Below, piece after piece: positions 1 through 12,300 of a stretch of 64,000 nt of DNA. Origin of the DNA: Margaritifera margaritifera (Eukaryota > Mollusca > Bivalvia > Unionida > Margaritiferidae); assembly GCA_029931535.1 (NCBI GenBank), contig JAQPZY010001256.1:557001-621000 (forward strand), given 5' to 3'. Position numbers and translations under genes: made by a program. Numbering within the stretch: position 1 is the first letter of the stretch; every line of letters starts with the position of its first letter. The notes under the pieces were generated by a model. The model was not told the origin of the DNA. It made no database searches and saw only the letters and a list, made by a program, of their open reading frames with translations.

Positions 1-1470
1 ATCTGATCACTATAAGTCCCATTTATTTAGAGATACTGTATTACAAAACATTCTGCAATATTCAATTCTTATCTGATCGCTATAAGTTCCATTTTTTTTA
101 GATCAACTGTATTATAAACATACTGCAAAACGTCATACTACTTTAGACTGATGTACTACAAGCATAAACTGTATTACAAACATACTGCAATATTCAACTC
201 TTACCTGATCGCTATAAGTCCCATTTCTGTAAAGAGACTGTGTTACAAACATACTGCAATATTTAACTCTTAATTGATTACTGTAAGTCCTGTTACTTGT
301 ATTAGAGATGATACATGGTAACAAATTAAGCTGAACACTAAATCCCGCTACTTTATAGATCATACATTGCGACCAATTTAACTGATCACTATAAATCCCA
401 TTACATATATATAGATCATACACTGTGACAAATTTAGCTGAACACATAAGTCCCGGTGCTCTTGAGATATTGTATTATAAACATACTTCAATATTTACCA
501 CTTAGCTGATCACTATATGTTACGTTAGAGATCATACAGTGTGACAAATTTAACTGATCACTGTAAGTCTCGTTACGTCAGACATCCTACGTTTTGACAA
601 TTGTAACTGATCACTATAAGTCCCGTTACTCTAGAGACCATACATTATGACAAATTCAGCTGATTACTGTAAGTCCCGTTATGTTAGACAGTATACATTG
701 TGACGAATTTAACTGAGCAATACAAGTCCCATTACTTTAGAGACTCTGTATTCTAAACAAAAACCGCAACATCTAACTCTTAACTGATTACTAAAATCCC
801 ATTACTTAGAGATACTGTCTTATAATACTGCAATATTTAACTTTTATCTGAATTCAATTTCTTTCGATATACTGTATTATAAACATACTGCATCATTTAA
901 CTCGTAATTGATCACAATAAGTCCCATTTCTTTAGATATATTTTATTATAAACATACTGCATTATTAAACTTTTAATTGATTACTATTAGTCATATTACT
1001 ATTGTTAGAGATCATACACGGTAACAACTTTAGCTGAGCACTATAAATCCCGTTACTTTATAGCTCATACATTGCGAAAAATTTAACTGACCACTATACC
1101 TCCCAGTACATTAGAGACCATACATTGTGACATCTGTGGCTGAACACTATTAATCCCGTTACTTCTGAGGTACTATATTATAAACATATTGCAGTATTTA
1201 ACTCTTAACTGATCACTATTAGTCTGTATTCTTTAGAGATCATACATTGTAAGAAATCTAGCTGATAACAATAAGTCCCGTTACTTTAGAAATCATACAT
1301 TGTAAGAAATTTAGCTGACCACAATAAGTCCCGTTACTATAGAAATCATACATTGTAACAAATTTAGATGATCACTTTAATTCCTATTACTTTAGAAATC
1401 ATACATTGTAACAAATTTAGCTGATCACTATAAGTCCAGTTACTATAGAAATCATACATTGTAACAAATA
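1..1470. repeat. Degenerate ~52-bp tandem array
   Basis: About 1.5 kb of diverged copies of a unit built around CTGATCACTATAAGTCCC, then a TTAGAGATCATACATTGTGA-like half. Spacing between anchors is roughly 50-60 bp and copies differ by many substitutions and indels, so the array is old. It is probably cut by the left edge of the window. No gene is visible; short open frames here follow repeat periodicity. Confidence 0.8.
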
Positions 1471-2937
1471 AACTTCCGGAAAACTGGTGAATAATAGTCT
1501 TATATTGCAAGATTTATTGAAGTTAAACATGGTTTTACTGTTACAAATTCAGTTTTGTTCGGGGCCTATAAAATGAATATCTGCGACCAGAAAACCACAC
1601 TCAACGTTCTTCAGTCCTTGTTTGCTGCATGACAAATAGAATATCTGCTGTGATATTTATATCAAGATGCCCATATCATAATCTTTCTTTATTATATACC
1701 CGTCGAGTGATATTCCATGCAAATACCATGAGTCGGATGATGCAGCCAATTCTACACTAACTGGACGTTGTCAAGCACTTATTGGATGTTGTTAAGCAGA
1801 CGTAAGATCCAATAAGTGTGTTGCTATGTAATATGACGTCGCATTATGTCTATCATGACGTAACATTACGTAAACCTCACGTGACATCTAAATTTATATT
1901 AATACTGGATTTTGTAGTAAATATTATTCAAACAAGATTTGTCTTCAAAAATATTTGTATTAACATAAATTTATGAAATAGGATATAAACGCAATTTATT
2001 ATTTAACAAACGGTATATAATAAATAAATTCAAAGGATTCTAGAATTAAATATTATCTTCTTGCCCGAAGTACGTGGGACTAGGAATTTCGCCCGCAGTA
2101 CTTCAGTCTCGCCCAGTACAAACATTATAAGCAATAAATATGTAACACGTATATAATAACACGTCACAATATCCCAAATCACGTCATGACTTGTTTAATG
2201 TAAGGCGCAATGACTGAGGCATCCAACTATTTTTCAAAGTTATTTAATTACGCTATTCTGCGTTTTCGGCAAATAAAATCTGATTCAGTATTTCATATGA
2301 TAAATAGAACCTTGCACGTGTTCTCGTTGAAAATGAAATTTATGAAACTCATCAAATAATGGCAGTTATTAGGTTCGATTCGTTCGATACATTTAAATTG
2401 AAATAAACACTGATGTTCGATCCTCTTAAATTCTACATACTGTACTCATCGGTAACAGCTGTAAAAGTAAGTAGATAGTGGTGGACAGCGTTCACCTTTA
2501 TTAAAGTCATGAAAATGTTACGAAACACCGTGACATAACACTTGTAGTAATAAGACATAGCAGTGCCTTGAGTATTGTGAAGACCTTAACGTTATAAGAT
2601 CAAAAATAATCTCAAACTCTAATTCACTTTACCCTAATTTTACAAAACTCTTTGAATAATATATCATGCCACTCAATGCAAAGACCCCGTCTCATATCAA
2701 ATTGTTAAACACGTCAGAAATTTCAAATCAATGCAAGATCCTCTTAAAAGAAGATTTGCATCTTCGTTCTAAATTCCCTATAAACTTTTATGCAGCGAAA
2801 GCAAAAGAAAATCATTCCGTTTACTTAGATGTTGGGGGAAATTGGGTCACATTCCAACGGGTTTCTGTCGTACTCATCCCTTACTCCTTTCATTAGCCTC
2901 TTACAAGTTCTCCGTCGTAATTTGTCCAGCAGAAAGC
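1471..2937. other. AT-rich spacer, no gene seen
   Basis: Unique AT-rich sequence between two tandem arrays. It has a short inverted stretch around 1,760-1,810 (CAAGCACTTATTGGATGTTG against CCAATAAGTGTGTTG) and several ACGT-containing words near 1,830-1,890. I see no splice-supported exons, no RNA gene and no recognisable protein. The open frame at about 2,666-2,896 runs into the following satellite and has no recognisable domain. Confidence 0.5.
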
Positions 2938-5900
2938 TTGACAAACAGGTACATTATTCAAGGGATTCATATAATTCACTAATTACAAGAGATAGCAAAA
3001 ACATTTACAAATATGTCCATTATTCAAGGAATTCATATAGTTCAGTAATTACAAGAGATAGTAAACTCCTTTACAAACAGGTGTATTATTCAACGGATTC
3101 GTATAATTCAGTAATTACAAAAGATAGCAAAAACCTTTACAAACATGTGCATTGTTCAAGGGGCTCATATAATTCAGTAATTACAAACATGTCCAGTATT
3201 CAAGTGATTCGTATAATTCAGTAATTAAAAGAGATAGCAAAGACCTTTACAAACATATCCATTCTTCAAAAGATTCATATAATTCAATAATTACAAACAT
3301 GTCCAGTATTCAAGGGATTCATATAATTCAGTAATTACAAACATGTCCAGTATTCAAGGGATTCATATAATTCAGTAATTACAAACATGTCCATTCTTCA
3401 AAAGATTCATATAATTCAATAATTACAAACATGTCCAGTATTCAAGGGATTCATACAATTCAGTAATTACAAACATGTCCAGTATTCAAGGGATTCATAT
3501 AATTCAATAATTACAAACATGTCCAGTATTCAAGGGATTCATATAATTCAGTAATTACAAACATGTCCAGTATTCAAGGGATTCATATAATTCAATAATT
3601 ACAAACATGTCCAGTATTCAAAAGATTCATATAATTCAATAATTACAAACATGTCCAGTATTCAAGGGATTCATATAATTCAGTAATTACAAACATGTCC
3701 AGTATTCAAGGGATTCATATAATTCAATAATTACAAACATGTCCAGTATTCAAGGGATTCGTATAATTCAGTAATTACAAACATGCCCAGTATTCAAGGG
3801 ATTCATATAATTCAGTAATTACAAACATGTCCAGTATTCAAAAGATTCATATAATTCAATAATTACAAACATGTCCAGTATTCAAGGGATTCATATAATT
3901 CAGTAATTACAAACATGTCCAGTATTCAAGGGATTCATATAATTCAGTAATTACAAACATGTCCAGTATTCAAGGGATTCATATAATTCAATAATTACAA
4001 ACATGTCCAGTATTCAAGGGATTCATATAATTCAATAATTACAAACATGTCCAGTATTCAAGGGATTCATATAGTTCAGTAATTAAAAGAGATATCAAAA
4101 ACATTTACAAACATATCCATTATTCGAGGGATTCATATCATTCAGTAACTACAAGAAATAGCAAAAACCTTTACAAACAGGTGTATTATTCAAGGGATTC
4201 ATATAATTCAGTAATTACAAGAGATAGCAAAAACCTTTAAAAACATATCCATTATTCAAGAGATTCATACAATTCAGTAATTACAGGAGATAGCAAACGC
4301 CTTTACAAACAGTAGATTAGTCAAGGGATTCATATAATTTAGAATTACAAGAGATAGCAAACGCCTTTACAAACAGATGCATTATTCAAGGGATTCATAT
4401 AGTTCAGTAATTACAAGAGATAGCAAAAACCTTTAAAAACATATCCATTATTCAAGAGATTCATACAATTCAGTAATTACAGGAGATAGCAAACGCCTTT
4501 ACAAACATATCCATTATTCAAGGGATTCATATAATTCAGTAATTACAAGAGATAGCAAAAACCTTTAAAAACATATCCATTATTCAAGAGATTCATACAA
4601 TTCAGTAATTACAGGAGATAGCAAACGCCTTTACAAACAGTAGATTAGTCAAGGGATTCATATAATTTAGAATTACAAGAGATAGCAAACGCCTTTACAA
4701 ACAGATGCATTATTCAAGGGATTCATATAATTCAGTAATTACAAGAGATAGCAAAAACCTTTAAAAACATATCCATTATTCAAGAGATTCATACAATTCA
4801 GTAATTACAGGGGATAGCAAACGCCTTTACAAACAGTAGATTAGTCAAGGGATTCATATAATTTAGAATTACAAGAGATAGCAAACGCCTTTACAAACAG
4901 GTGCATTATTCAAGGGATTCATATAATTCAGTAATTACAAGAGATTGCAAAAACTTTTGCAAATAGGTGAATTGTTCAAGGGATTCATATTATTCAGTAA
5001 ATACAAGAGATAGCAAACTCCTTTACAAACAGGTGCATTGTTCAAGGGATTCATATAATTTGGTAATTGCAAGAGATTGCAAAAACCTTTACAAACAGGT
5101 GGATTATCCAAGTAATTCATATAATTCAGTAATTACAAGAGACAGCAAACTCCTTTACTAACAGGTGCATTACTCAATGGATTCATATAATTTAGTAATT
5201 ACTAGAGATAGCAAACTCCTTTACAAACAGGTGCATTATTCATCGGATTCATATAATTTAGTAATTACAAGAGACAGCAAACTCCTTTACAAACAGGTGC
5301 ATTATTCAACGGATTTATATAATTCAGTAATTACTAGAGACAGCAAACTCCTTTACAAACAGGTGCATTATTCAACGGATTTATATAATTCAGTAATTAC
5401 TAGAGATAGCAAACTCCTTTACAAACAGGTCCATTATTCAACGGATTCATATAATTCAGTAATTACAAGAGACAGCGAAAACCTTTACAAACAGGTGCAT
5501 TATTCAAGGGATTCATATATAATTCAGTAATTACAATCGATAGCAAACGCCTTTACAAACAGATGCATTATTCAAGGGATTCATATAATTCAGTAATTAC
5601 AGGAGATAGCAAACGCCTTTACAAACAGTAGATTAGTCAAGGGATTCATATAATTTAGAATTACAAGAGATATCAAACGCCTTTACAAACAGATGCATTA
5701 TTCAAGGGATTCATATAATTCAGTAATTACAAGAGATAGCAAAAACCTTTAAAAACATATCCATTATTCAAGAGATTCATACAATTCAGTAATTACAGGA
5801 GATAGCAAACGCCTTTACAAACAGTAGATTAGTCAAGGGATTCATATAATTTAGAATTACAAGAGATAGCAAACGCCTTTACAAACAGGTGCATTATTCA

Positions 5901-7300
5901 AGGGATTCATATAATTCAGTAATTACAAGAGATTGCAAAAACCTTTGCAAATAGGTGAATTGTTCAAGGGATTCATATTATTCAGTAAATACAAGAGATA
6001 GCAAACTCCTTTACAAACAGGTGCATTGTTCAAGGGATTCATATAATTTGGTAATTGCAAGAGATTGCAAAAACCTTTACAAACAGGTGGATTATCCAAG
6101 TAATTCATATAATTCAGTAATTACAAGAGACAGCAAACTCCTTTACTAACAGGTGCATTACTCAATGGATTCATATAATTTAGTAATTACTAGAGATAGC
6201 AAACTCCTTTACAAACAGGTGCATTATTCAACGGATTTATATAATTCAGTAATTACTAGAGACAGCAAACTCCTTTACAAACAGGTGCATTATTCAACGG
6301 ATTCATATAATTCAGTAATTACTAGAGATAGCAAAACCTTTATATACATGTGCATCATTCAAGGGATTCATATAATTCAGTAATTACAGGAGATAGCAAA
6401 CGCCTTTACAAACAGTAGATTAGTCAAGGGATTCATATAATTTAGAATTACAAGAGATATCAAACGCCTTTACAAACAGATGCATTATTCAAGGGATTCA
6501 TATAATTCAGTAATTACAAGAGATAGCAAAAACCTTTAAAAACATATCCATTATTCAAGAGATTCATACAATTCAGTAATTACAGGAGATAGCAAACGCC
6601 TTTACAAACAGTAGATTAGTCAAGGGATTCATATAATTTAGAATTACAAGAGATAGCAAACGCCTTTACAAACAGATGCATTATTCAAGGGATTCATATA
6701 ATTCAGTAATTACAAGAGATTGCAAAAACCTTTGCAAATAGGTGAATTGTTCAAGGGATTCATATTATTCAGTAAATACAAGAGATAGCAAACTCCTTTA
6801 CAAACAGGTGCATTGTTCAAGGGATTCATATAATTTGGTAATTGCAAGAGATTGCAAAAACCTTTACAAACAGGTGGATTATCCAAGTAATTCATATAAT
6901 TCAGTAATTACAAGAGACAGCAAACTCCTTTACTAACAGGTGCATTACTCAATGGATTCATATAATTTAGTAATTACTAGAGATAGCAAACTCCTTTACA
7001 AACAGGTGCATTATTCAACGGATTTATATAATTCAGTAATTACTAGAGACAGCAAACTCCTTTACAAACAGGTGCATTATTCAACGGATTCATATAATTC
7101 AGTAATTACTAGAGATAGCAAAACCTTTATATACATGTGCATCATTCAAGGGATTCATATAATTCAGTAGTTACAAGAGATAGCAAACTCCTTTACAAAC
7201 GTGTGTGTTATTCAAGGGATTCATATAAGTCATTAATTACAAACAGGTGTATTATTCAGGGGAATCATATAATTCAGTAATTACAAGAGATAGCATAAAC
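2938..7300. repeat. 66-bp satellite with a 44-bp derivative
   Basis: The basic 66-bp unit reads ATTCATATAATTCAGTAATT, then ACAAGAGATAGCAAA, then CCTTTACAAACAGGTGCATT and a short tail. From about 3,160 to 4,070 the unit is only 44 bp: 22 bp between two TTACAA words are missing. From about 4,900 to 7,170 whole blocks of roughly 0.8-1.0 kb recur almost unchanged (offsets 988 and 787 bp), showing recent block duplication. Because 66 is a multiple of 3, repetitive open frames arise with a 22-residue period. I treat these as non-coding. Confidence 0.9.
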
Positions 7301-7468
7301 CTTTTAGCGACATTATTTTATTACACATTCCTTCTTTGCAAAAGAATATGGAAATAAGAGACAAAAAATATTTTGTTCTGATTTTCAATTCTGGCAAATG
7401 GTCATGTGTTAAACAGTTGTTCAGGTCTTTTCAACGAGCTAATTCAACGGAGGACTTTAATCTGGAGT

Positions 7469-7480
7469 GTGTTATTATTA

Positions 7481-7526
<46 letters not shown>

Positions 7527-7527
7527 C
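7469..7527. repeat. (ATT)n microsatellite
   Basis: A nearly pure ATT run of about 18 copies just beyond the 66-bp satellite. No associated gene is seen. Confidence 0.95.
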
Positions 7528-9211
7528 CTACTTTCTAGATTGTCAAAACAAGGCAAATAAATCTTTTAAAGATATAATGTTCCTCCAAATTAACCTCGTC
7601 AGGAGCTACACATCATGGAAAACATCACGTCACGAGCACACTGAGAGCCATATCACAATTATCCCGAAAATGATCGTTTACTTTTTGCACAATATCCTAT
7701 ATAACAATCTCCAACGTGATCTATTTGGACATATTAGGCACATTTTTGCATATTGTGCGAGATTTTGGTGCTCAACATAGATAACTTAATACCCTAGTGG
7801 TTAATAATTATTATATGCATATCACTGCATACGAAAGAGATAGTTCCTTCTAAGGCTTTCATATGCAGAAGATATCTGACCTACCATCTGCCTCGTGAAT
7901 ATAATCATACACTGACAAACGTTGCAGACTCATAGGTTCCTATTTTATAAGGTTTATGTGCCCTTCTTGGTCTTTACGCCACTTATTTTGGCCATATGGC
8001 TTTAAATAAGCACAGTAGAAACTATACATTGTAATTAAATTTAACTTATAGGATTACCTAAATTACAGTATTTTAATTATATATAGCTCAATAAATGTAA
8101 CCAACTGCCGTTTAAAAGAGCAATTTAAACTTTCTTTAGTTTCTAAAACTTCGCCAGAAAATGACCAAGTCGAAAAAGTTTTGAAAACAATTTTGAAATA
8201 ACCCTTATAAATATAAACGAGAGCACATGCACAGTTGTCTTCACACCATGGTGTTCATCTATTCAAACCATCTCAAGTTTGCACCTATATTGATTTTAGA
8301 TGAGTGTTGGTAGCAAAGACTCCCTGAGGGGCAGACAATTTTAAAACGGCCATGCGGTTGGAAGTACAGTTTTCCGGTGTATGAACAACATACCAAAAGT
8401 GAATACAAAATGGCATTTAATAATTGGATAATGAAACTGAGAAAGTGTGTAGAGGTGCATGGAGAGTACTTTGAGGGCATGCACTGACGTACTATTCACT
8501 AATAAAGATCTTTGTTGTAAAGCGCATTAATAATCATAACTTTTTACATAACCCTCGTACAGATTAAACTGGCGTCACAGGCTTGAAACTATACATTCTT
8601 AACATGCCTCCTGTTGAACAGAACACCTGGTATTAGGTTCATCAGACATGATAGAAAGTCATGTTCGATAAACATTAAAGCAATAGATACCCTCCACCAA
8701 AAGCTAGATTAAAATTCACGCTTTAAATACAAAATGACAACTAAGTGTAATATGATGTTGATGGGTTGTTCTTCATACAAGAAAAGTGTGGACAGGTGGC
8801 CAATGGGGAATAACCATATCAATGACGGCTGCAGTGATAGGAATTCAGCTATTCTTGCTACAAGAAAATTACGGACAGGGTACTAAGAGGAATGGACAGG
8901 GTACCAAGAGGAATAACTATGAATTGAAAAACACTAAAGCAAAATTTACTTTTAAATGAATCATTTATTAATTCCTTAGGGGTATTCTTTAATTTTTTCT
9001 CTGTTAATTGAAAGCACGATACATCAAATTTTTGCTAAGTTTTGTTTTGGTTTTTGTTGTGGTACTTGTGCATTAATTTACAGAGTGACTATAAGCATGC
9101 GAACAATATATGTGTTTAGGTATGCAAGTATTAGGCATATAACAGTAAATTATTAAGTACGATGTAACAATATATTTGAAGCGTCGTCATGCAAGCGGAT
9201 TTACTAAAATA

Positions 9212-9260
<49 letters not shown>

Positions 9261-10616
9261 TGTGTGTGTGTATGTGTGTATACATATACACACACAAGCA
9301 CACACACACACAGAGTCTTTATTGAGCGATGCATGGCATATTATATTGGGGTATTTCGGATTGGATCCATTTTCCCAGTGATCCCTGCGCAATGTGTAAC
9401 CCTTACAGCGCATTCGGAAAATTTTGGGGGAACAAAATGTCCAGCATGATTTTCATGCAAAAGAAATGGATAGTATGATACTTAGCTAATTACCGTAACG
9501 TTAAAATAATGGCCGAAAATTTCATAATCACCAGGAGACAGACGTACTGACTGAGAAAATTACGGCATAGTTGCAAACATATCAGGATGAATTGAGGTAG
9601 GGCTATCAAATTGAGATCTGTGTGTCACAGGTGATGGTGATTTTTCTTTGACGGTGAGCGTAAGGAATGAACTTTCCCAGGGTACCGTTTTAGGATCACA
9701 ATTTATTCCTCTTTTTTATATAATGTCTGACCTATAAGTTCATCCAAGTCGTGACTGTTGGCAGATGACAGTTTGCAGCACTCTGTCATCTGTTCAGTGA
9801 ATGATTGCTAAAGGTATGCCAACAGACCTAACCATCTTTGAGTAATGCACTGAAGTATATCCTTAGAAACGATAAATAAAAGAAAAAGAACAACTCGAAA
9901 AGGGAAGCAATATTGAGTTTAGAGGAGAACCTTTACACTGGGGTTCAAATTGAAATAAAACAATATTGTTTCCGTGGCGAAAATGATCCTCAGCTTTCCA
10001 TCGAAAATGTATCCGTAAATCCGCCGAAAGTGTCAATAACTGTTTCTTGCTCTCGTCAGACCCTTGACGGCTGTTCCTGGCTCCCTCAAATATGTAGCAA
10101 ATTAAAAGATAGATATAATGTAACGATGAGCCTCGGGATTTACATACGGCGAATGCAGACAAGAGACAAACACTGGTACCACACTTTTAGACAAATTACG
10201 GCATTTTGTATCTTTACATTCTTAGAACTTAACTTTGATTCGGTACTACATAGCCAGTATTATGCTGAGAAACCGTTAAATCCAATACATAAATACATAC
10301 ATGCTACAGTTATCAATGCTGGAAATGAGGCGGAAATTAAGTAGGCCTGGACCACTTCACAAGATCATCGACGAACAAGTTGCAGAGAAGTCAACGATGC
10401 ATGTGGATGTCAAAGTAAAGCTTAATTTTTGCATTGATGAACTCAATTTTGTGATCTGGTGTATAAATTCGGCTCGTCAGTTGTGCCGTCACTCTAAACC
10501 AGCTTCTTGTATTCTGTGATGTGATGATTAACAGTTTCGTCTTTACTTCAACAAATTTGTATGAATATGCTGAAGTTGCTAAATAAAACTATGAAAGTAA
10601 AGAACATAATCATAAA
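7528..10616. other. AT-rich region, no supported gene
   Basis: About 3 kb of AT-rich single-copy-looking DNA. A (TA)n tract at 9,211-9,256 is followed by TG/CA-rich sequence to about 9,315. A 143-codon open frame at 9,913-10,344 has no recognisable domain, no visible homologue in the window and no splice or poly(A) context I can defend. I see no RNA genes here. Confidence 0.45.
9211..9316. repeat. (TA)n and (TG)n/(CA)n microsatellite
   Basis: About 23 TA copies followed by TGTG and CACA tracts, a compound dinucleotide repeat. Confidence 0.9.
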
Positions 10617-10617
10617 G

Positions 10618-10653
<36 letters not shown>
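10617..10653. repeat. (ATT)n tract at the Polinton insertion point
   Basis: An ATT run directly abutting the left target duplication. The element inserted at the edge of a simple repeat. Confidence 0.9.
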
Positions 10654-10658
<5 letters not shown>

Positions 10659-10659
10659 G
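10654..10659. repeat. Left target-site duplication TATATG
   Basis: The six bases TATATG immediately precede the element's AGTAGTATAGGG terminus. The same six bases follow the right terminus at 26,477-26,482. A 6-bp duplication is the hallmark of Polinton/Maverick integration by a retroviral-type integrase. Confidence 0.9.
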
Positions 10660-10985
10660 AGTAGTATAGGGTGGGCATCGAGGTACGGGTGGCACTTGGG
10701 GTACCATGGGAATTTAACATAGAGGGTGGCACTTGGGGTACCAACGGGAATTTAACATAGAGGGTGGCACTTGGGGTACCAACGGAAATTTAACATAGCG
10801 GGTGGCACTTGGGGTACCATGGAAAATTAACATTGGGGCCTATCGGGGTACCAACGAGAATGGAACATGGTGTGGCCTCTATGGGTACCAACGGGGAAAA
10901 AAAAAATAAAGAGAGAGAGAAGTAGGGCAATCATGGAAAATTAATCTTTTCTTGAAAAATGGGTGGCCCTGAAAAGGGCCATTGG
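10660..10985. repeat. Left terminal inverted repeat
   Basis: It begins AGTAGTATAGGGTGGGC and holds four consecutive 38-bp subterminal repeats starting GGTGGCACTTGGGGTACC. A GA-rich stretch and a histone-type 3'-end signal follow. It matches the reverse complement of 26,187-26,476, except that the right end has only three subterminal copies, which accounts for the length difference. Confidence 0.95.
10945..10980 (-). terminator. Histone-type mRNA 3' end: stem-loop plus U7-box-like element
   Basis: On the minus strand the sequence reads GGCCCTTTTCAGGGCC (10,965-10,980), then ACCCA, then CAAGAAAAGA (10,945-10,954). Stem of six pairs, four-base loop, ACCCA cleavage region and a downstream purine box match the metazoan replication-dependent histone 3' signal in order and spacing. 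The stem begins 11 nt after the stop of the 197-aa gene and lies inside the terminal repeat. In histone mRNAs such stems bind SLBP and the purine box pairs with U7 snRNA. That this happens here is inference. Confidence 0.85.
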
Positions 10986-10991
10986 AGTTTT

Positions 10992-11585
10992 TTACTTTTT
11001 CCTCCAACATTGAGTCAGGAAGCCTAGGAGGGTGTTGGTATTCTTCTTTTTCTTTGGGAGTGGTGGTGAATTGGGCAGCCAGTCGGGATGTTCCATGCGT
11101 CTGAACTTATCCTGGATTTTCATCCAGTTTAAATTCTGGCGTTGAAATTTCTTTTCTTTTCTGGCTTGCTCCTTTTGACTTCTTTCGAGAGCCCAAAAGA
11201 TCTTAATGTGTGCTACTTCTTGCTCCAAAACTTTTTTTAATAATAATTTTGTCATGTGAAGATTTATCTCTTCTCGCCTGACGCTACTGGCTGGTGGATA
11301 TATCCTACAATCTTCCTTCACTTGGTGTAGGAAGTATTCCGCCCCATCCAGTAAGTCGAGGGCCGACTTGATAAATCCCACACGACAAGGAGCCGAAGAA
11401 GTCTTTTGCGATTCCTCCACTAAGACATCCTTCACCAGCCTCCTCGCTGAAGTGAGAGCCGCTAGTTGGCTGGTGACGTATGGCTTGGTGGCAGGATATC
11501 TCCACCAACACTCCAACCTTTCCACCAAAGACTCCACACCTACCATCAAATCCCAGGCTTCCTGCAATAATTCAATAGTATTCAT
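10992..11585 (-). CDS. Left-end Polinton protein of 197 aa, helical, basic C-terminus
   Basis: I do not recognise the family. The protein starts MNTIELLQEAW and is predicted helical by eye, with many Leu/Glu/Lys heptad-like stretches through residues 1-150. A charged segment follows (QKEQARKEKKFQRQ) and then a Pro- and Lys-rich tail (PPLPKKKK). Residues near 45-58 (SARRLVKDVLVEE) resemble AHDLVEEVLREE in the 142-aa gene two loci to the right, so the left-end genes may be distant paralogues. It is the last gene of the element and has the shared promoter module about 40 bp upstream of its ATG. It ends 11 nt before a histone-type stem-loop. There is no signal peptide, membrane segment or Cys cluster. 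Intact reading frame. The function is unknown. Timing of expression with S phase is an inference from the flanking signals. Confidence 0.75.
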   Translation of the reverse strand: MNTIELLQEAWDLMVGVESLVERLECWWRYPATKPYVTSQLAALTSARRLVKDVLVEESQKTSSAPCRVGFIKSALDLLDGAEYFLHQVKEDCRIYPPASSVRREEINLHMTKLLLKKVLEQEVAHIKIFWALERSQKEQARKEKKFQRQNLNWMKIQDKFRRMEHPDWLPNSPPLPKKKKNTNTLLGFLTQCWRKK

Positions 11586-11621
11586 CTTCTTGTTGTTAAA
11601 GTGAATGGTGCGACTGCGGAA

Positions 11622-11670
11622 GACGCCGCTTTATATGATAGAAGCGCGGACGTGAAGGAAAACATCTCTT
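11622..11670 (-). promoter_or_regulatory. Shared left-end promoter module, copy 1
   Basis: Minus-strand order: GATGTTTTCCTTCACGTCCG, then CGCTTCTATCATATAAAGCGG, with a TATA box (ATATAAA, 11,630-11,636). The same words precede the 142-aa gene, and with a weaker TATA the 89-aa gene; a decayed version lies in the second element. The ATG at 11,585 is about 45 bp downstream of the TATA box, which allows a short leader. Confidence 0.75.
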
Positions 11671-11889
11671 TTTTCCAAAACATAATTTTTTCTTATCAAA
11701 CACAAACAAACACACACCACACCATCCATTTTTTTTTAAATCAAAAAAACACACCACACCATCCATTTTTTTATTTTTTTTATCAAACACACACCACACC
11801 ATCCTTTTTTTAAAAATTTTTTATCAAACACACAAACACACTCTATACAAACACACTCTGCAAACACATATAGGGCAATCATGAAAATT
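11671..11889. other. Low-complexity spacer between left-end genes
   Basis: Plus strand rich in ATCAAACACACAAACACACC and T-runs. On the coding strand it reads as A-runs with TGTGTTTGATAAA. Similar spacers separate the next pair of genes and occur in the second element. No coding sequence. Confidence 0.7.
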
Positions 11890-11891
11890 AA

Positions 11892-11927
11892 TCTTTTCTT
11901 GATTAATGAGTGGCCCTGAAAAGGGCC
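11892..11927 (-). terminator. Histone-type mRNA 3' end after the 89-aa gene
   Basis: Minus strand: stem-loop GGCCCTTTTCAGGGCC (11,912-11,927), ACTCA, then CAAGAAAAGA (11,892-11,901). It begins 22 nt after the stop of the 89-aa gene. Stem, loop and purine box are identical to copy 1 while the sequence between them differs, which points to selection on the signal itself. Confidence 0.85.
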
Positions 11928-11949
11928 GTTTGGTTTTGTTTGGTGTAAA

Positions 11950-12219
11950 TTAGCGGTGCGGGCACCTCCCTGGCTTTTCCCGACACGCGGGACAGCTTCC
12001 CCTCCATGTTTTTTGGCTTACTTTACATGGAGCTGTGAAGGCCGACGGAGGATGAGTCGCTTCAGACTCCCAATTTTCCTTCTCCTCCATCATCGGATTT
12101 GGTCTGATCGGTTCCTTCTTCTCTTTTTCCTCCTCCTCCCTCTTCTCCACTTCATGGAGAAGGTGCCACGCCACCTCTAGATGTACTCGTATCTGTCGTA
12201 CAATTTCGATCTTGTTCAT
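11950..12219 (-). CDS. Left-end Polinton protein of 89 aa
   Basis: Not recognised. It starts MNKIEIVRQIRVHLEVAWHL, similar in style to the neighbouring 197-aa protein (MNTIELLQEAW). An acidic/basic coiled stretch follows (EKREEEEKEKKE), then a C-terminus with CPACREKPGRCPHR whose three Cys could bind metal or form disulphides. The ATG lies about 45 bp downstream of a divergent copy of the shared promoter (TATATTAAAA in place of ATATAAA). A histone-type stem-loop starts 22 nt after the stop. The short length and the extra open sequence around it leave room for truncation. The repeated flanking signals are the main evidence that it is a real transcription unit. Confidence 0.6.
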   Translation of the reverse strand: MNKIEIVRQIRVHLEVAWHLLHEVEKREEEEKEKKEPIRPNPMMEEKENWESEATHPPSAFTAPCKVSQKTWRGSCPACREKPGRCPHR

Positions 12220-12260
12220 TTTGATAAGTGAACGGGGTAGCTCATCTAGGGAAAGTGTTG

Positions 12261-12300
12261 TTTTAATATACTAGAAGCGCGGACGTGAAGGAAAACATCC
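12261..12300 (-). promoter_or_regulatory. Shared left-end promoter module, copy 2
   Basis: Minus strand reads GATGTTTTCCTTCACGTCCG, then CGCTTCTAGTATATTAAAAC. The upstream element is almost identical to the other copies but the TATA word is changed, so this promoter may be weaker. Confidence 0.7.

Noticed and set aside
4967..7170. Repeated open frames with a 22-residue period (SVITRDSKLLYKQVHYS type)
   Set aside because: They follow the 66-bp satellite; copies gain stops freely and both strands show frames, so there is no sign of coding constraint.
9913..10344. 143-codon open frame
   Set aside because: No recognisable domain, homologue, splice or promoter context; could be chance.
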